From: Legionella rubrilucens
GTDB lineage: Bacteria > Pseudomonadota > Gammaproteobacteria > Legionellales > Legionellaceae
Assembly: GCF_001468125.1 (NCBI RefSeq)
Contig: NZ_LNYT01000020.1
Location: forward strand, 663,624-727,623
Direction: 5' to 3'
DNA: 64,000 nucleotides
The notes beneath the pieces were generated by a model. That model did no database searches. It had not been told where the DNA came from and was given only the letters and a program-made list of their open reading frames with translations. The first letter of the stretch is position 1, and each line of letters starts with the position of its first letter. Below, piece after piece: positions 35,465 through 46,500 of this stretch. Made by a program: the position numbers and the translations under genes.

Positions 35465-37804
35465 AAAGGCTGGGATTTGAATGCTCATGAGATTGCTGCT
35501 CGGGCTGTGTGGTTTAAAAAACAGCGAAGGAGTGCCCTTTGGCTGGTATGGGTGGTCCATGGGATAGAACACCAGGAGAGAATCAAGCGTGGAGAAGAGA
35601 AAGTCCATCAGAGATTTTAGTCTGGAATTGGATGATAAAACACCATAACCGTCTTTAATGGCACCCTGCATTTCCTTAAAAAAACGGAAAAACTGATCGC
35701 AGCGGTTGCCTTCTGCATGGAGGTTGGCAATAGCCTTGTACATGCGGCCAACAAGCGTGCCTGCCGCCAGTTTCAGTTCAGGATCCAGGGAGGCGATTTC
35801 CATCTCCAATTGGCTTAAGGTCTGACACAATTGCAGATAACATTCGGCTTCATGTTGGTGTCGACAAAAACCGAGTACAATGCTGGCATGGGGTGCTGTG
35901 GTTTCTGAAAGAAAAGCGGTTTCTTTGTCGTTTAAGTTAAATTTTTTCGCACGGGCAATTCCCCTGATCTGCCAAGGTTCTTTATGGGTGAGTTTGACCA
36001 GATGAAACCCTTCAAAGCCAGCTTCGATGGCTTCAATCAGCGCGCGGGCTTTATCCATATCGTCTACGTTTACCCGAATAACATTTTTCTTAAAGTAGGT
36101 TGCCAAAAATTTAACAGGCTGTTGTTTGGCAACCTGTTGCGGCGCTTCAAAGCAACCCTCTTCAACCAGAGCCGCTTTCATCGACAGGTTGGTTGTGTCT
36201 TCCAAAGCAGTCAGCATGTCTTTTTTTAATGTGGGGGAATTCCGGTGCTTTTTGTAATATTCCACAATAATTAAGGCTTTGTCGCTATTGTGCAGCAGGG
36301 ATTCATAAACAAGTCCTAAACCCAATTGTGCGGTAATCAGGATGGCGGCCAGTGTCATGGCTGTGTCATTCACACTGAACGTCGTGCTGTCAAGGTAGCT
36401 GGACAGCTTGAGTTGAGTAACCATCTCCTGGGTTAAAACACTGACCTTTTCTCTGTCTTCTTTCAAAAGGTATAATTTTCCATTGACGTACTCCAACACC
36501 TGAGGCATCGATAGTACCCGTTTTAAGGCAATGAGGTCGAGGCGCTGCCGGGTGGGTATGGGGGCGTTAAAGTCCAGCCAGGGCAGGTAAGTGGGTGTAC
36601 CGCATAGTGATGTCGCGGGCATTGTCGGGTTGGTATCTGAAAACCCATGGTCAATGAAGTGACATTGACCTCTGGCATCGATGACAATGTTCTCTGGTTT
36701 GATATCACCATGGCTGTAAGGTGTACCGGATTTTGAACTCAAGCCCCGATGCAGAGCATCCAGTTCCAGACAAATGTCGATTGCGATTTGCAAACGGCGG
36801 TCATTATCCAGCGAGAGAGGAAACAGACCCTGATGCGGGTAGAGTCCGAGCGAAGCATGGATCCGTTTTTTTAATGGTTCATCCATCAGGGTGTCGCAAA
36901 GCGCATGACCGATGTAATGGTATTCTCCGGCAGGAGTGGCTCTGATGATTTGATTCGCCTGTGTCTTAAAGGCATAGTTTAAACCGTTGTCCATTAGGTA
37001 GAGATAGAGTCTGTTCTGTCTAATCGCGGTATCCAGAGGCGGCTTTCTGCAGAAACAAGGGGTGAGATTTTTTTCCGCGCCGTCGATGTTTGCTTTTAAA
37101 CGTTCAAAATCGCTCAGGGTATTTCGAACGCATTCCTCAATGGAGGGATAATCCTCATTCACCGGGAGGTCCAGCCGGCTTACGGCATCGCCTCCTTTCA
37201 GTTTATGGTTTTTATTTTCCATGAATTTACATTGCAGCTTATTGTCCTTTTGATAAAGGTAAAGCGTGTGGTCGTTGATGGTCTGATCAGGCGGTTCAAC
37301 GAGGCACACCTGCAATTCGTAGTTTCTTAACAGTGTAGAGAGCGATACCCCAAGATTCGCCTGATGAGTATAAAATTTAGTTTTCTCTGGATGTTTAACT
37401 TTTCCACGTGAGAAAGGCGTGCCGTTGCTCAGCTTGAGATCACTTAAAATCACGGCTTCCTTCGGTGTTTCATTGTGTGTCTCTATTTTAACAACCGCAA
37501 GTTCCCCTTTTTTATTTTGTATGAATTTAACCTTTCCAAAACTCCCCTGGCCCACAATGGCTTCTGGTGTTTTACCCTGAGCCAGGGCAAAAATTTCGCC
37601 GTCTATTTTGATAAAGGAATGGAAGGTATTGCTTACCGTGCCGGTTTTGTCTGATGTATAGGTATTGAAAAGCTCGGGGCGTTTGGTGCGGGCGGCCATG
37701 TCCCCTGAGGCGGTTCGTACAGCAGAATAGCGTAGAATCGTGCCATCGGGTTTATTGCTTAACTGGTATTCTGCGACGCGCCATTCTTCAGGGGATAAGT
37801 ACAT
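35447..37804 (-). CDS. LegK-type eukaryotic-like Ser/Thr protein kinase, candidate Dot/Icm effector
   Basis: This 785-residue protein carries a kinase domain at about 80-420. The glycine loop is GQGSFGKVKF (85-94), the ATP lysine is K106 in VVKIE, the catalytic loop is SHGDIKPENIVI (H365, D367, N372) and the magnesium motif is DHG (385-387) instead of DFG. The activation segment ends in GTPTYLPW. About 200 residues (about 150-345) are inserted between the N-lobe and the catalytic loop. They hold two copies of a hairpin-like repeat, LYLYQKDNKLQCKF and LYLYLMDNGLNYAF. A helical region of unknown function fills 420-785. L. pneumophila has several LegK effectors of this style. It overlaps the convergent DUF2269 gene by 18 bases. 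Confidence 0.85.
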   Translation of the reverse strand: MYLSPEEWRVAEYQLSNKPDGTILRYSAVRTASGDMAARTKRPELFNTYTSDKTGTVSNTFHSFIKIDGEIFALAQGKTPEAIVGQGSFGKVKFIQNKKGELAVVKIETHNETPKEAVILSDLKLSNGTPFSRGKVKHPEKTKFYTHQANLGVSLSTLLRNYELQVCLVEPPDQTINDHTLYLYQKDNKLQCKFMENKNHKLKGGDAVSRLDLPVNEDYPSIEECVRNTLSDFERLKANIDGAEKNLTPCFCRKPPLDTAIRQNRLYLYLMDNGLNYAFKTQANQIIRATPAGEYHYIGHALCDTLMDEPLKKRIHASLGLYPHQGLFPLSLDNDRRLQIAIDICLELDALHRGLSSKSGTPYSHGDIKPENIVIDARGQCHFIDHGFSDTNPTMPATSLCGTPTYLPWLDFNAPIPTRQRLDLIALKRVLSMPQVLEYVNGKLYLLKEDREKVSVLTQEMVTQLKLSSYLDSTTFSVNDTAMTLAAILITAQLGLGLVYESLLHNSDKALIIVEYYKKHRNSPTLKKDMLTALEDTTNLSMKAALVEEGCFEAPQQVAKQQPVKFLATYFKKNVIRVNVDDMDKARALIEAIEAGFEGFHLVKLTHKEPWQIRGIARAKKFNLNDKETAFLSETTAPHASIVLGFCRHQHEAECYLQLCQTLSQLEMEIASLDPELKLAAGTLVGRMYKAIANLHAEGNRCDQFFRFFKEMQGAIKDGYGVLSSNSRLKSLMDFLFSTLDSLLVFYPMDHPYQPKGTPSLFFKPHSPSSNLMSIQIPAFSTKHS

Positions 37805-38018
37805 GATTTTTTTGTCATTGTGTAAGCAGGACGCACATTGTACATTGTAAATACTTAAGGGGATATTAATAAGTTCAGTCCGGGTCCTGGAAAGACGTGA
37901 TTTAAGCAGTTTAAATAAAAAGGAAAAAATCGTGCGCCATCATTTGTTGATTTTTTGAACTACGAAGAGGTCGCGGGTGGCCATGAAAAAGAATTCCTGC
38001 GTTATTCGCAAAAATTGC

Positions 38019-38047
38019 TTGACAGTCATTGAGGGCCTAATTAAACT
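38019..38047 (+). promoter_or_regulatory. Sigma-70 promoter of the tRNA-Ala-Glu-Glu cluster
   Basis: A perfect TTGACA is followed after 17 bases by TAAACT. Transcription would start near 38054, about 10 bases before tRNA-Ala. Strong -35 and correct spacing support it. Confidence 0.7.
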
Positions 38048-38063
38048 TCGAATCTCAATTTTA

Positions 38064-38139
<76 letters not shown>

Positions 38140-38169
38140 TCAACTCTCGGGTTGATGAATAAGTTCCAG

Positions 38170-38245
38170 GTCCCCATCGTCTAGAGGCCTAGGACATCGC
38201 CCTTTCACGGCGGTAACGGGGGTTCGAATCCCCCTGGGGACGCCA
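38170..38245 (+). tRNA. tRNA-Glu (anticodon TTC), first copy
   Basis: A cloverleaf of 76 bases with acceptor GTCCCCA/TGGGGAC, anticodon loop CTTTCAC (TTC) and an encoded CCA. It sits 30 bases after tRNA-Ala and is nearly identical to the next gene. Confidence 0.97.
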
Positions 38246-38283
38246 TTTTTGGTGTGTGTTACAAATCGCGTTACAAAGTCAGG

Positions 38284-38359
38284 GTCCCCATCGTCTAGAG
38301 GCCCAGGACATCGCCCTTTCACGGCGGTAACGGGGGTTCGAATCCCCCTGGGGACGCCA
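38284..38359 (+). tRNA. tRNA-Glu (anticodon TTC), second copy
   Basis: It differs from the first copy by a single base in the D-loop region (GGCCCAGG here, GGCCTAGG there). The tandem, 38 bases apart, indicates a recent duplication. All three tRNAs probably share one transcript. Confidence 0.97.
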
Positions 38360-38378
38360 TCGTTTTCCAACGATGGCT

Positions 38379-39701
38379 TTACAATCGCTCAAAAATCGTT
38401 CTTGTATTAAATCCAAACAATCGTTCGTGCATGCGGTAGGCGTATTCATCTGTCATGTTGGCAATGTAATCGCAGACAATACGAAAGGCTTCCTGATCAC
38501 TGCGTGCCTCATTAAACAACTGCCGGTTTTTCATGTCGAGCAGACTGCCGGGGTTGGAACTGATGGCTTCAAACAGACGAAGCACCACCGTTTGCCCGCC
38601 GTATTCAAAGGTTCTTGCCTCCTGGGAATCAATCACATGGCGATAAATGCAATCCATTAAATAACCTAATAATGCCTGAGCTTCCGGGATTAAAACCATG
38701 TTGTGTTTTAACAGATTGTCACTGAAATCAGGATTGATAATTCGCACCTGCGTGGAGGTGATGAGGTAATTGACAATCTCACCAATGGCTTGTTTGCGCA
38801 GAAAAATTTCACTGGCAAACAGATTATCCAGAAGCGCTGCCTGTTCCCGGCCCAAAGGCGTGGCCTGAAGCAACTGCCGGAAGGTGTCATTGTCCAGTTG
38901 ATCCCTGTCAATCAGGCGTAAATGAATCGCATCCTCCAGATCATGCACACCGTAGGCAATGTCATCGGCGATGTCCATGATGGAACAATCAAAGGAGTGG
39001 TAGGCGGCCTTGCCGTGCTGGCGGCCTGACGGATTGGATTGCAGGGATTGAAACAGGGTGCGATCCTCCTCGCAAAACGGCGACAGCAACCAGTCCACCT
39101 CCGGTTGTTCACAATCAAAATAGGCTTTAGGCGGCAGCCAATCATTGATCCGGATGGTTTTATGCATCATGGGCGCGTGTTCAGGCCGTTCAGGGGCGAC
39201 CACCTGGCTGCGGCTGACGGGGTATTTAAGCAGCCCAAGCAGGGAGCGACGTGTCAAATCAAGCCCAAAGGCGCCGTAACTGTTTTCGACCTTGGTCAGC
39301 AGGCGCAGTGTCTGTCCATTGCCTTCAAAACCACCATAGTCACGCATCATGAAATTGAGGGCCACTTCACCGCCATGGCCAAAGGGCGGATGACCAATGT
39401 CATGTAAAAGGCAGATGACGGTAATCAGGTCGTCGCTGGGCAGAAGGCTCAAGACAATGCCTTCCCGGAGATTAGTGGCTAAATTACGCACGATGCTGTG
39501 CCCGATGGAGGCGACCTCCAGCGAATGGGTGAGGCGGGTACGATGAAAATCGCCCTCGTCTGTGCCTAAAATCTGGGTTTTTCGCTGCAGGCGCCGAAAC
39601 GCCGGGCAATGGATGACCCGCGTTCTGTCGCGTTCATAAGGGTCGCGGTGATCGTGGGTGCCGCGTTGATGGATTTGCCCGGAGCGTCGATGAGTCCACA
39701 T
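38379..39701 (-). CDS. dgt: dGTP triphosphohydrolase-like protein (HD domain)
   Basis: The enzyme class hydrolyses dNTPs, usually dGTP, to the nucleoside and triphosphate. The N-terminal block RDRTRVIHCPAFRRLQRKTQ is the family signature. The HD metal site is formed by H in TRLTHSLEV, HD in LLHDIGHPPFGH and a later D in DIADDIAYGVHDLED. The 440-residue length fits the bacterial dGTPase-like branch. It converges on the tRNA cluster with 19 bases between, and is divergent from the SPOR lipoprotein. Confidence 0.93.
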   Translation of the reverse strand: MWTHRRSGQIHQRGTHDHRDPYERDRTRVIHCPAFRRLQRKTQILGTDEGDFHRTRLTHSLEVASIGHSIVRNLATNLREGIVLSLLPSDDLITVICLLHDIGHPPFGHGGEVALNFMMRDYGGFEGNGQTLRLLTKVENSYGAFGLDLTRRSLLGLLKYPVSRSQVVAPERPEHAPMMHKTIRINDWLPPKAYFDCEQPEVDWLLSPFCEEDRTLFQSLQSNPSGRQHGKAAYHSFDCSIMDIADDIAYGVHDLEDAIHLRLIDRDQLDNDTFRQLLQATPLGREQAALLDNLFASEIFLRKQAIGEIVNYLITSTQVRIINPDFSDNLLKHNMVLIPEAQALLGYLMDCIYRHVIDSQEARTFEYGGQTVVLRLFEAISSNPGSLLDMKNRQLFNEARSDQEAFRIVCDYIANMTDEYAYRMHERLFGFNTRTIFERL

Positions 39702-39802
39702 AAGTCAATTCAACCAAAGGAAATGGAATACTTTATGCTATCTTTGTTATAGAACTCAAGATTTCACTGCAACACAGGGAAGAATAAGAAAAAGGGGGCA
39801 TT

Positions 39803-40333
39803 ATGAATCGTTTACAACGACTGGTTCTTGGTTTGGGCGCCGGCGCCTTATGTTCCTGTACGGTCAATGACTCACCAGATTACAGCCAGTATGCGTCTTA
39901 CAATTATTCCGAGTTGCAATACAGCCAGACTTATGATGTCAATCCGGATAACTATTCACAATATCCCATTACCGGCAGCGGCATGGTGACGGTTCCCGAA
40001 AGCTACCACGTGGGCGCTTACCATTCACCCACACGGGCTAAGGATCGAGACAGAAATTGGGTCAGTAACCAGAATCCCCAAGGGTATACGATTGAAATAG
40101 CCAGTGATCAAAAAGCCTCGAAAGTGGCCGGCAAACTGTATAAAGCCCCTAAAAATGACCGCATGGCGGAAATCAAATACCATCAAAACGGCAGTACCTA
40201 CTATAAAGGCCTCTATGGCAGTTACAACAGCTATGAAGAAGCACAAAAAGCCTTAAACGCCTTGCCGGATGATTTAAAGCAAGGGGCAGGAATTAAAAAT
40301 TGGGGCAGTGTGCAGAGCAACATGGCGGACTGA
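39803..40333 (+). CDS. SPOR-domain lipoprotein
   Basis: A short lipoprotein signal (residues 1-18) ends ALCSC, so C19 would carry the lipid. A Tyr/Ser/Asn-rich linker (about 25-90) leads to a SPOR domain (about 93-170) with GYTIEIASD and YKGLYGSYNSYEEAQKAL. SPOR domains bind denuded peptidoglycan at division sites. The protein is probably outer-membrane anchored and recruited to the septum, as for RlpA- or DamX-like proteins. AAAGGGGG is a strong ribosome site before ATG 39803. Confidence 0.82.
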   Translation: MNRLQRLVLGLGAGALCSCTVNDSPDYSQYASYNYSELQYSQTYDVNPDNYSQYPITGSGMVTVPESYHVGAYHSPTRAKDRDRNWVSNQNPQGYTIEIASDQKASKVAGKLYKAPKNDRMAEIKYHQNGSTYYKGLYGSYNSYEEAQKALNALPDDLKQGAGIKNWGSVQSNMAD

Positions 40334-40469
40334 GGAGTTCGCCTGATTTCTTTCGTCATCAACAACGGCGTCAAAAATACCTACGATTCCTATCGCGGGC
40401 TTTTTGCCTGGCCATATGTTTCAAGCATGGGCATTGTGATATAAAATTATTCAGATAAAGGGTCGATGC

Positions 40470-40494
40470 CTTCTCCTGTTTTGAAAAGGAGAAG
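40470..40494 (+). other. Hairpin in the leader of the giant LRR gene
   Basis: CTTCTCCT and AGGAGAAG form an 8-bp stem with a 9-base loop, ending 31 bases before ATG 40526. The right arm contains AGGAG, a perfect Shine-Dalgarno core, but too far from the ATG to serve it directly. A TATAAA box at 40440-40445 could be the -10 element. Confidence 0.4.
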
Positions 40495-40525
40495 CACTGA
40501 ATCTAAACATTCTGGATTCTAAAGT

Positions 40526-43500
40526 ATGCACAATAAATTATTTCATCACCTGGGGCTGATGTATAGCGTATCCAGTGCGACTACTTCGCAACGTCATACA
40601 AGTACCATGACCCATGATTTGGATTTACCGCGTTTGCTGCAAGGGAAAAAGGATTGTTGGCGCTTGCCCAAGGCCATCAGTCAGCTTAAAAAGAAAAAAA
40701 TCATTCTTACCCGTACTGAAAACAAGACTCAGGCATTTGAGCAGGATGCCATTTTGTTATGGACCGCCTTGCTTAATCAAGGTTATGAACTTTATGCGTA
40801 CACAGAGACATTAATCCCAATAAGAACCCAGGCTGATTTAGTCCGATTATTGCCTCAGACCTTGCCGCCGTCCCACCGAATGATGCGGCAATTGGCTGAT
40901 GCGAATATCAGTCGTGATGAAGCATTTGTGGCTAACCCCAGGCAAGTTGAAAAGTTAATGCATTCCTTTCCCAAGAAAATATGGCAAAAAAAAACCAGTG
41001 ATCCATGGTATCAATCGGTCAATGCCATGGACATAAAAGATGCCTACGCGTTTCTGGATAAAAGCGAGCCTATTCATGTGACTATCGACTCGAAGGCGGG
41101 CCTAGAGGCTTGGCAGAGTAAAGAAAACCAGTCTGTGCGTCAATCGATTCTCAAAGGCAATGTTTTCATTTTATTGAAATACAATAAAACCATCGGCAGT
41201 TCCTTAATGCAAGAGAGTGGGCTACTGGGCACCATTAATGGATTAATCATCAACGAAACCCAGGAGAATCTGCCGTTTAATAAACTGTTGTCCTTAATAA
41301 AGACATGCCCTCATTTAAAACACCTGGGTTTTTCTGACTACACTTTCCAAAGCGGCGAACTTGCTCAATTGATCAATGCCTGCCCCCGGTTAACCGGTTT
41401 GAATTTAGGACTGGCTAATTTGGAAAAAGGGTTTACTCAGCAGCTCGAAAAGCACGCGATGAAGAACCTGACTTATCTCAATTTAAGTTTGACGAGTATC
41501 GAAGACGATGATTACGTTCGCTTAATCCACCAAGCCTCGAATCTGACGGAATTACTCTCACCTCCGGTATCCCAGATGACCTCACCTGAGGCAGTGGTCC
41601 ACCAATTCAGCCCCAAAACAGTAGCCAATCTTGAAAGTTACCAACCCAAATTAAAAAAAGGGAAGCTCATTCATTATCTGAATCATCCTGGTATGATGGA
41701 ATCGGATACCTTCGGTTTTAAATCCTTCATGCCATCTTCTCTTTTTTCGTTAACCGAAGACAGGTGGCGCTTCGTGATGCAGCGGATGCCGCGGCTTGAG
41801 CACCTGAAAATCGATCCTAATTTTAGCCCGGGTGACACTTTCTTTTCTGAGTTGGGTGAATTTCCCAGTCTGACTCATCTTGAGGTTACACAAAGTAATC
41901 GTCTCGGACAAGGACTGACTAACGAGAGCATAGGATTGTTACTTGGCCACTGCCCTCAACTGCGTTCGTTACAAATTGAATCCAATGCACTGATTGATAA
42001 CGTAACTGCTGGTTTACATCAAAAGGGGCTTACCCATTTAATTTACCTTGATTTGGCCGGTCCTGTGAGTGAATCCGGGCTGGCTTCCCTGCTCAATGCG
42101 TCGTCGCAGTTAATGATGCTTACTGTGAGGCACATCGAAGCAGAGAAGGGGGATTTTTTATCTTATTTGAACCCAGAGAGTCTTGCCTGTTTGCGTGTAT
42201 TGAATATTGCGTGCGATGGAAACGATAACCTGTTTATCCCTCTGCTCAATCAGGCCCGCCAGTTAACCGAATTAAATTTTGAACTAGTTGTCAATGTTCC
42301 TTTAACCTACATCACGAAGCTGGTCCAGAATGACTTATTACAACGGTTGTCTTTAAAAGGGGTTACCAATCACAAAGACGCTACGTTAGATATTTTTCTG
42401 CAAAAATTTCCAGCAATAACCCAATTGTCATTAACCAATTGCAGTTTCGATAGCAAAAATGGCTTTACGTTTCCAGAATCACCGGCATTGGAAAATCTAA
42501 AGGAATTGGTCATTGCAAAATCTTACATCACCAATGACGTGTTAGCGGCTATTTTAAACCGTTGTAAACAGTTAACGACCTTATCCATCGATCCATCCTC
42601 CTCCAACCAGCTGACGGAAGACCTGCTTTTTATGCTGGATGCGGAAGCTCTGGACAGGGTTTATACCCGTTTTCCTGCTTTAGTGAAAAGCCTTCGCAAG
42701 AGTGAGAACTATTTTAATAATCAATCGAAAATGGAGGGCGGTTCACTTGAAATCAACGAATACTCCTCCCAATATTCAACGAGCGGCCATTCAACAAGTA
42801 GCCATTTCCCAGACAAGGCTCAACACACTCTCAGGGGAAAAAATAAACCATCGAAGGAAATTGATAAGAACACTGGCTTAAAAAACGTTGACGTCAGCAC
42901 CTCCCAGGTGTTTTATTACAAACCGGACTCAAAATACCTCTTACCTGATCATTACCGAAACCAGGTCTTTCCAAAACTGCAGCGGAAAGGGCAGGTTAAA
43001 CTCGTCGAAACCAACGACAAACAATTCAAGGCAGTGAAGGTCGATCGTGTTGACGATCTGAAGTCCGTGTATTTCAGTCAATATGAAACTAATCTCACTT
43101 ATTATCTGGGTAAACAAATTGTTTCAGGCGAAACAGCACTCCCCTCATTATCCCCCTCTGATCGCCTGGTTGGCTTTGAAACCAACCCAAAGGTTGATGT
43201 AGAAATCGTGTATTGCGAGGAGGAAAATTTATACTACGTGAGGCCTAAGGATCCCTCAAAGACGATTTTAACGGTGACCTATTTAATCCAGTCGGATTAT
43301 TATTATGAAATGACGCAACCAGCGCCTGCTCTGGATAAAGTCAATCCTGAGGATATTCTGGCACTGCAGCAGGTGATGTTTGATGAAAACGGCGATTACC
43401 TCGACACGCCTGCATTAAAAAAAATAAGATCCTATCCTTATGAGCAACGCCGCAATGTACTGATGGCCTTTTGCCAATTTGATCTCAACGATTTAAAGGG

Positions 43501-46500
43501 GAATACCAACAGCAGCGTCGCAATCTTAAACAGCATTATTCATGAGCGCCAGGGAGTCTGCCGGCATAGAACTTGGGCCTTTATGGCCCTGGCAGACGTG
43601 CTGAATCTCGAGGCGCGGGCCATTTACAATGACTGCCATGCCTACATTGAAGTCAAAGAGCAGGGCGGCTGGCGTCGAGTGGATTTGGGAGGGGCTCCTG
43701 TCAATCAAAAAATTGAGACCTTAGAGACCAGCAAGCCAAAATCCAGGGCCATGCCGGCTAAAGAACAGAATAATAACAATCCAGCCATCGTACCTAAAAA
43801 GGCAGTTTCTTTAGACAATAACAAATACAGAACCTGGGATACTCTCCGCTCAACAGCGACCAACTATTCCCACTATGCTGACGAGTTGTTAAAAGCAGGT
43901 GCGCAGTTGCCGGATGGCCTTCAAACGATTTTATGCACCTTAAAATCAAACCAGATCGAATCCGTGCATGCCGCCTTATACCAGCGTGTGATCGAGAAAA
44001 AAAACCGATGTTTCTACATCAACAGCCTCGATGACATCAGCGAATTCTCCTGTGTAATCGATAATGCTACCGGAGACTATCATCGCGTCGACAGCCCGGT
44101 GATGCGCTTTGTTAAAGAAGCCAAGCCGGGTGATGTGTTATGCATCAACTGGTCAAATTTCGAGGCACAGCATGTCGGCTACAACTCGATAATGGATAAA
44201 ATAAGGACATTAAACGGGGTGAAGCTGCCGGAAGGGCTGACGGTCATTGGCGTGTTGCCCGAGGGGCAGGCCATGGGTGAAGATTTCTACTCGCGCTTCC
44301 GTGTAAAAAGCCAATGTTCAGCGGCATTAAAGGGAGAGCCCCCAACCCCTGCTGCCGTATCGACACTGACTAAGGAGCAGGAAAACTGGGCTAAGATTGA
44401 TTTTTTTGGGGAGGACTGGGAGTCTGAATTAAAAGGCCAGTTTCAAATCCAGGGTGAACGTTATCAATTTTTAGAATCGGAACTGGTGGCGGCATTAAAA
44501 GGCAATAAACCCGGCCTCATCTTGAGAAATGCCCCCTGGCATGACGAGGCCTTTCGGCTGTTTATGCGCGAAATCAACCTTAATCGCAAAATCACCATCA
44601 ATGGTAAAGACTATGCCATACCGGAGCATTTTCAGTTTATTCGTCTGGATGTCCCGTATGACTACGGTTTAGCGAAATACACCATTGAAAATAAAGCATC
44701 AAGCCCGCCCGTCAAACAACAATGGGTGCTGAATGCCTATACTGTCAATCATTTGTTCAAACACTACCGTGTCGAAAAAGAAGGGCTTGTTGAATTACCG
44801 GGTTTGTTGGCGGCCTATAAAAATAAAACCTTACCGCTTCATGTTACGGACACGTTAAGTAAAGAACAGTGGGCCCGCATTATCATGGAAGCTGGCAAAC
44901 AGAACACGTCGTTATACATTACCTGTTCTCCTGATGTGACCATCCCGGCTGAAATGAAGACCAGCCAAACAGCCGTCAAATTCAGTGTTGACGAGGAGAA
45001 GCCGGAGTGCAAGTCCGCCGTCATAGTGACCAATGACATTCATTTTGCAGAAAAACAACTGGATTGGAAGGATCCTTTGGTGATCCCGGTCGATGAGCAC
45101 ACAACCTATGCCGATCTCATCGAAAACATTGCAATCCGTGATGGGGACAATGGCAAAAAGCGGTTTAACCATCAAATCGGTGCAATCCCCAGCCATGCCG
45201 ATCGCTCCATTGTTTTAAAAGGTCGATTGTCGCCTGTTTTAGCCAGACAGATTGAATCGCTGTTTTTACCCGATGGTTACATGATTTTAAATGGCGACCG
45301 AATCAAAGCCCCAAAAAATAAACTGGTGTTGATTACCGATGATGTAAATCCTTTCCCCACAGCGAGAACCAGTGATCTCCGCTATACCCAGGAAGCGTAC
45401 TGGCAGGCTTTGAAAAAAGACTATCCGGATGAGGTTGAGCGATTAATCCCCGTTTGCCGTGAATATTGCAAGCTAAGCGGTTCCAGACCGTTTGATTACA
45501 TTCAATGGGTGACCATGCTTGCGTTCATGAAAACCCATCCTGAAAGTAATCCGTTGAAACAGATTTTACGATTGGAAAAAACGTATCAGGCCAACAAAGC
45601 CTTTGCCGAAATGGCATGGGGAACAGCCTTTGATAAAAAAGTAAAATCGGACGCCGTGCTTCCCATTATGGAGAAACGCCGTGAAAAACTGTTTTCTCAT
45701 CTCCATGTGTCGCCCTATGTGTTTATCGTTGGAGCGTCAGGCGTAGGCAAGACTACGTTTATACAACAGGAACTGAAAAAAGCCCATGGAGAAGATTACG
45801 CACTCTTTACTGGACTGGATAAACTCAGCGCCTGGCTGCAATCCGACAAAGAACACAATTACCTGTTTATTGACGAAGCCAATTTGCTGGCACCCGGGGT
45901 TTTGGATCGTTTCGAAGGGTTATTCAGCAATCCGCCTTCTGTGCTGGACGGTGATCTCAAGCCTGTTTCAAAAAAACACCAGGTTATTTTCGCCGGTAAT
46001 TTTGGTTATTTTGCCGATCGTGAACGGCATCGCTTTCTTGCGGATCGAGGCCATGTTATTACGTTTAAAGAATTACCGGATGGCTTCCTGACAAAGCATA
46101 TCATTGCGCCGGTGGCCAAGCCCTTATTTAAAGACGATCCTACCCCGATTTTTAATGAGGTCTTTTTAAAAGCGTACCATCGCGTGAACAGCCAATTTCC
46201 GGATAAACACCCGGTGACTGCCCGAAACCTGCAGATGATGGTGTTGCGGGCATCGCAATCCCACCTCAAAACCGGTGACATGAAAACAGCGGCTTGCCTT
46301 GCAGTCTACGATGAAATAAGCGGCATGATGAACCGGGAGCATCGAAAAGCATTGCAAGAATGGCTTGCGGAAAATTTTGGCGTCTCGGTGAAACAGGTCA
46401 AAGCCGAATTAAAAAAGCAGACGCAATTTAAAAACGATGCTTTTTTAATGACTAAAAAGCGCATTAATCCCCTGCGCATACTCAATGATGCATTCAATAT

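Noticed and set aside
38140..38370. A minus-strand frame of 76 residues with an internal duplicated peptide, resembling a repeat protein.
   Set aside because: It is the antisense of the two tandem tRNA-Glu genes; the peptide repeat is the tRNA duplication.
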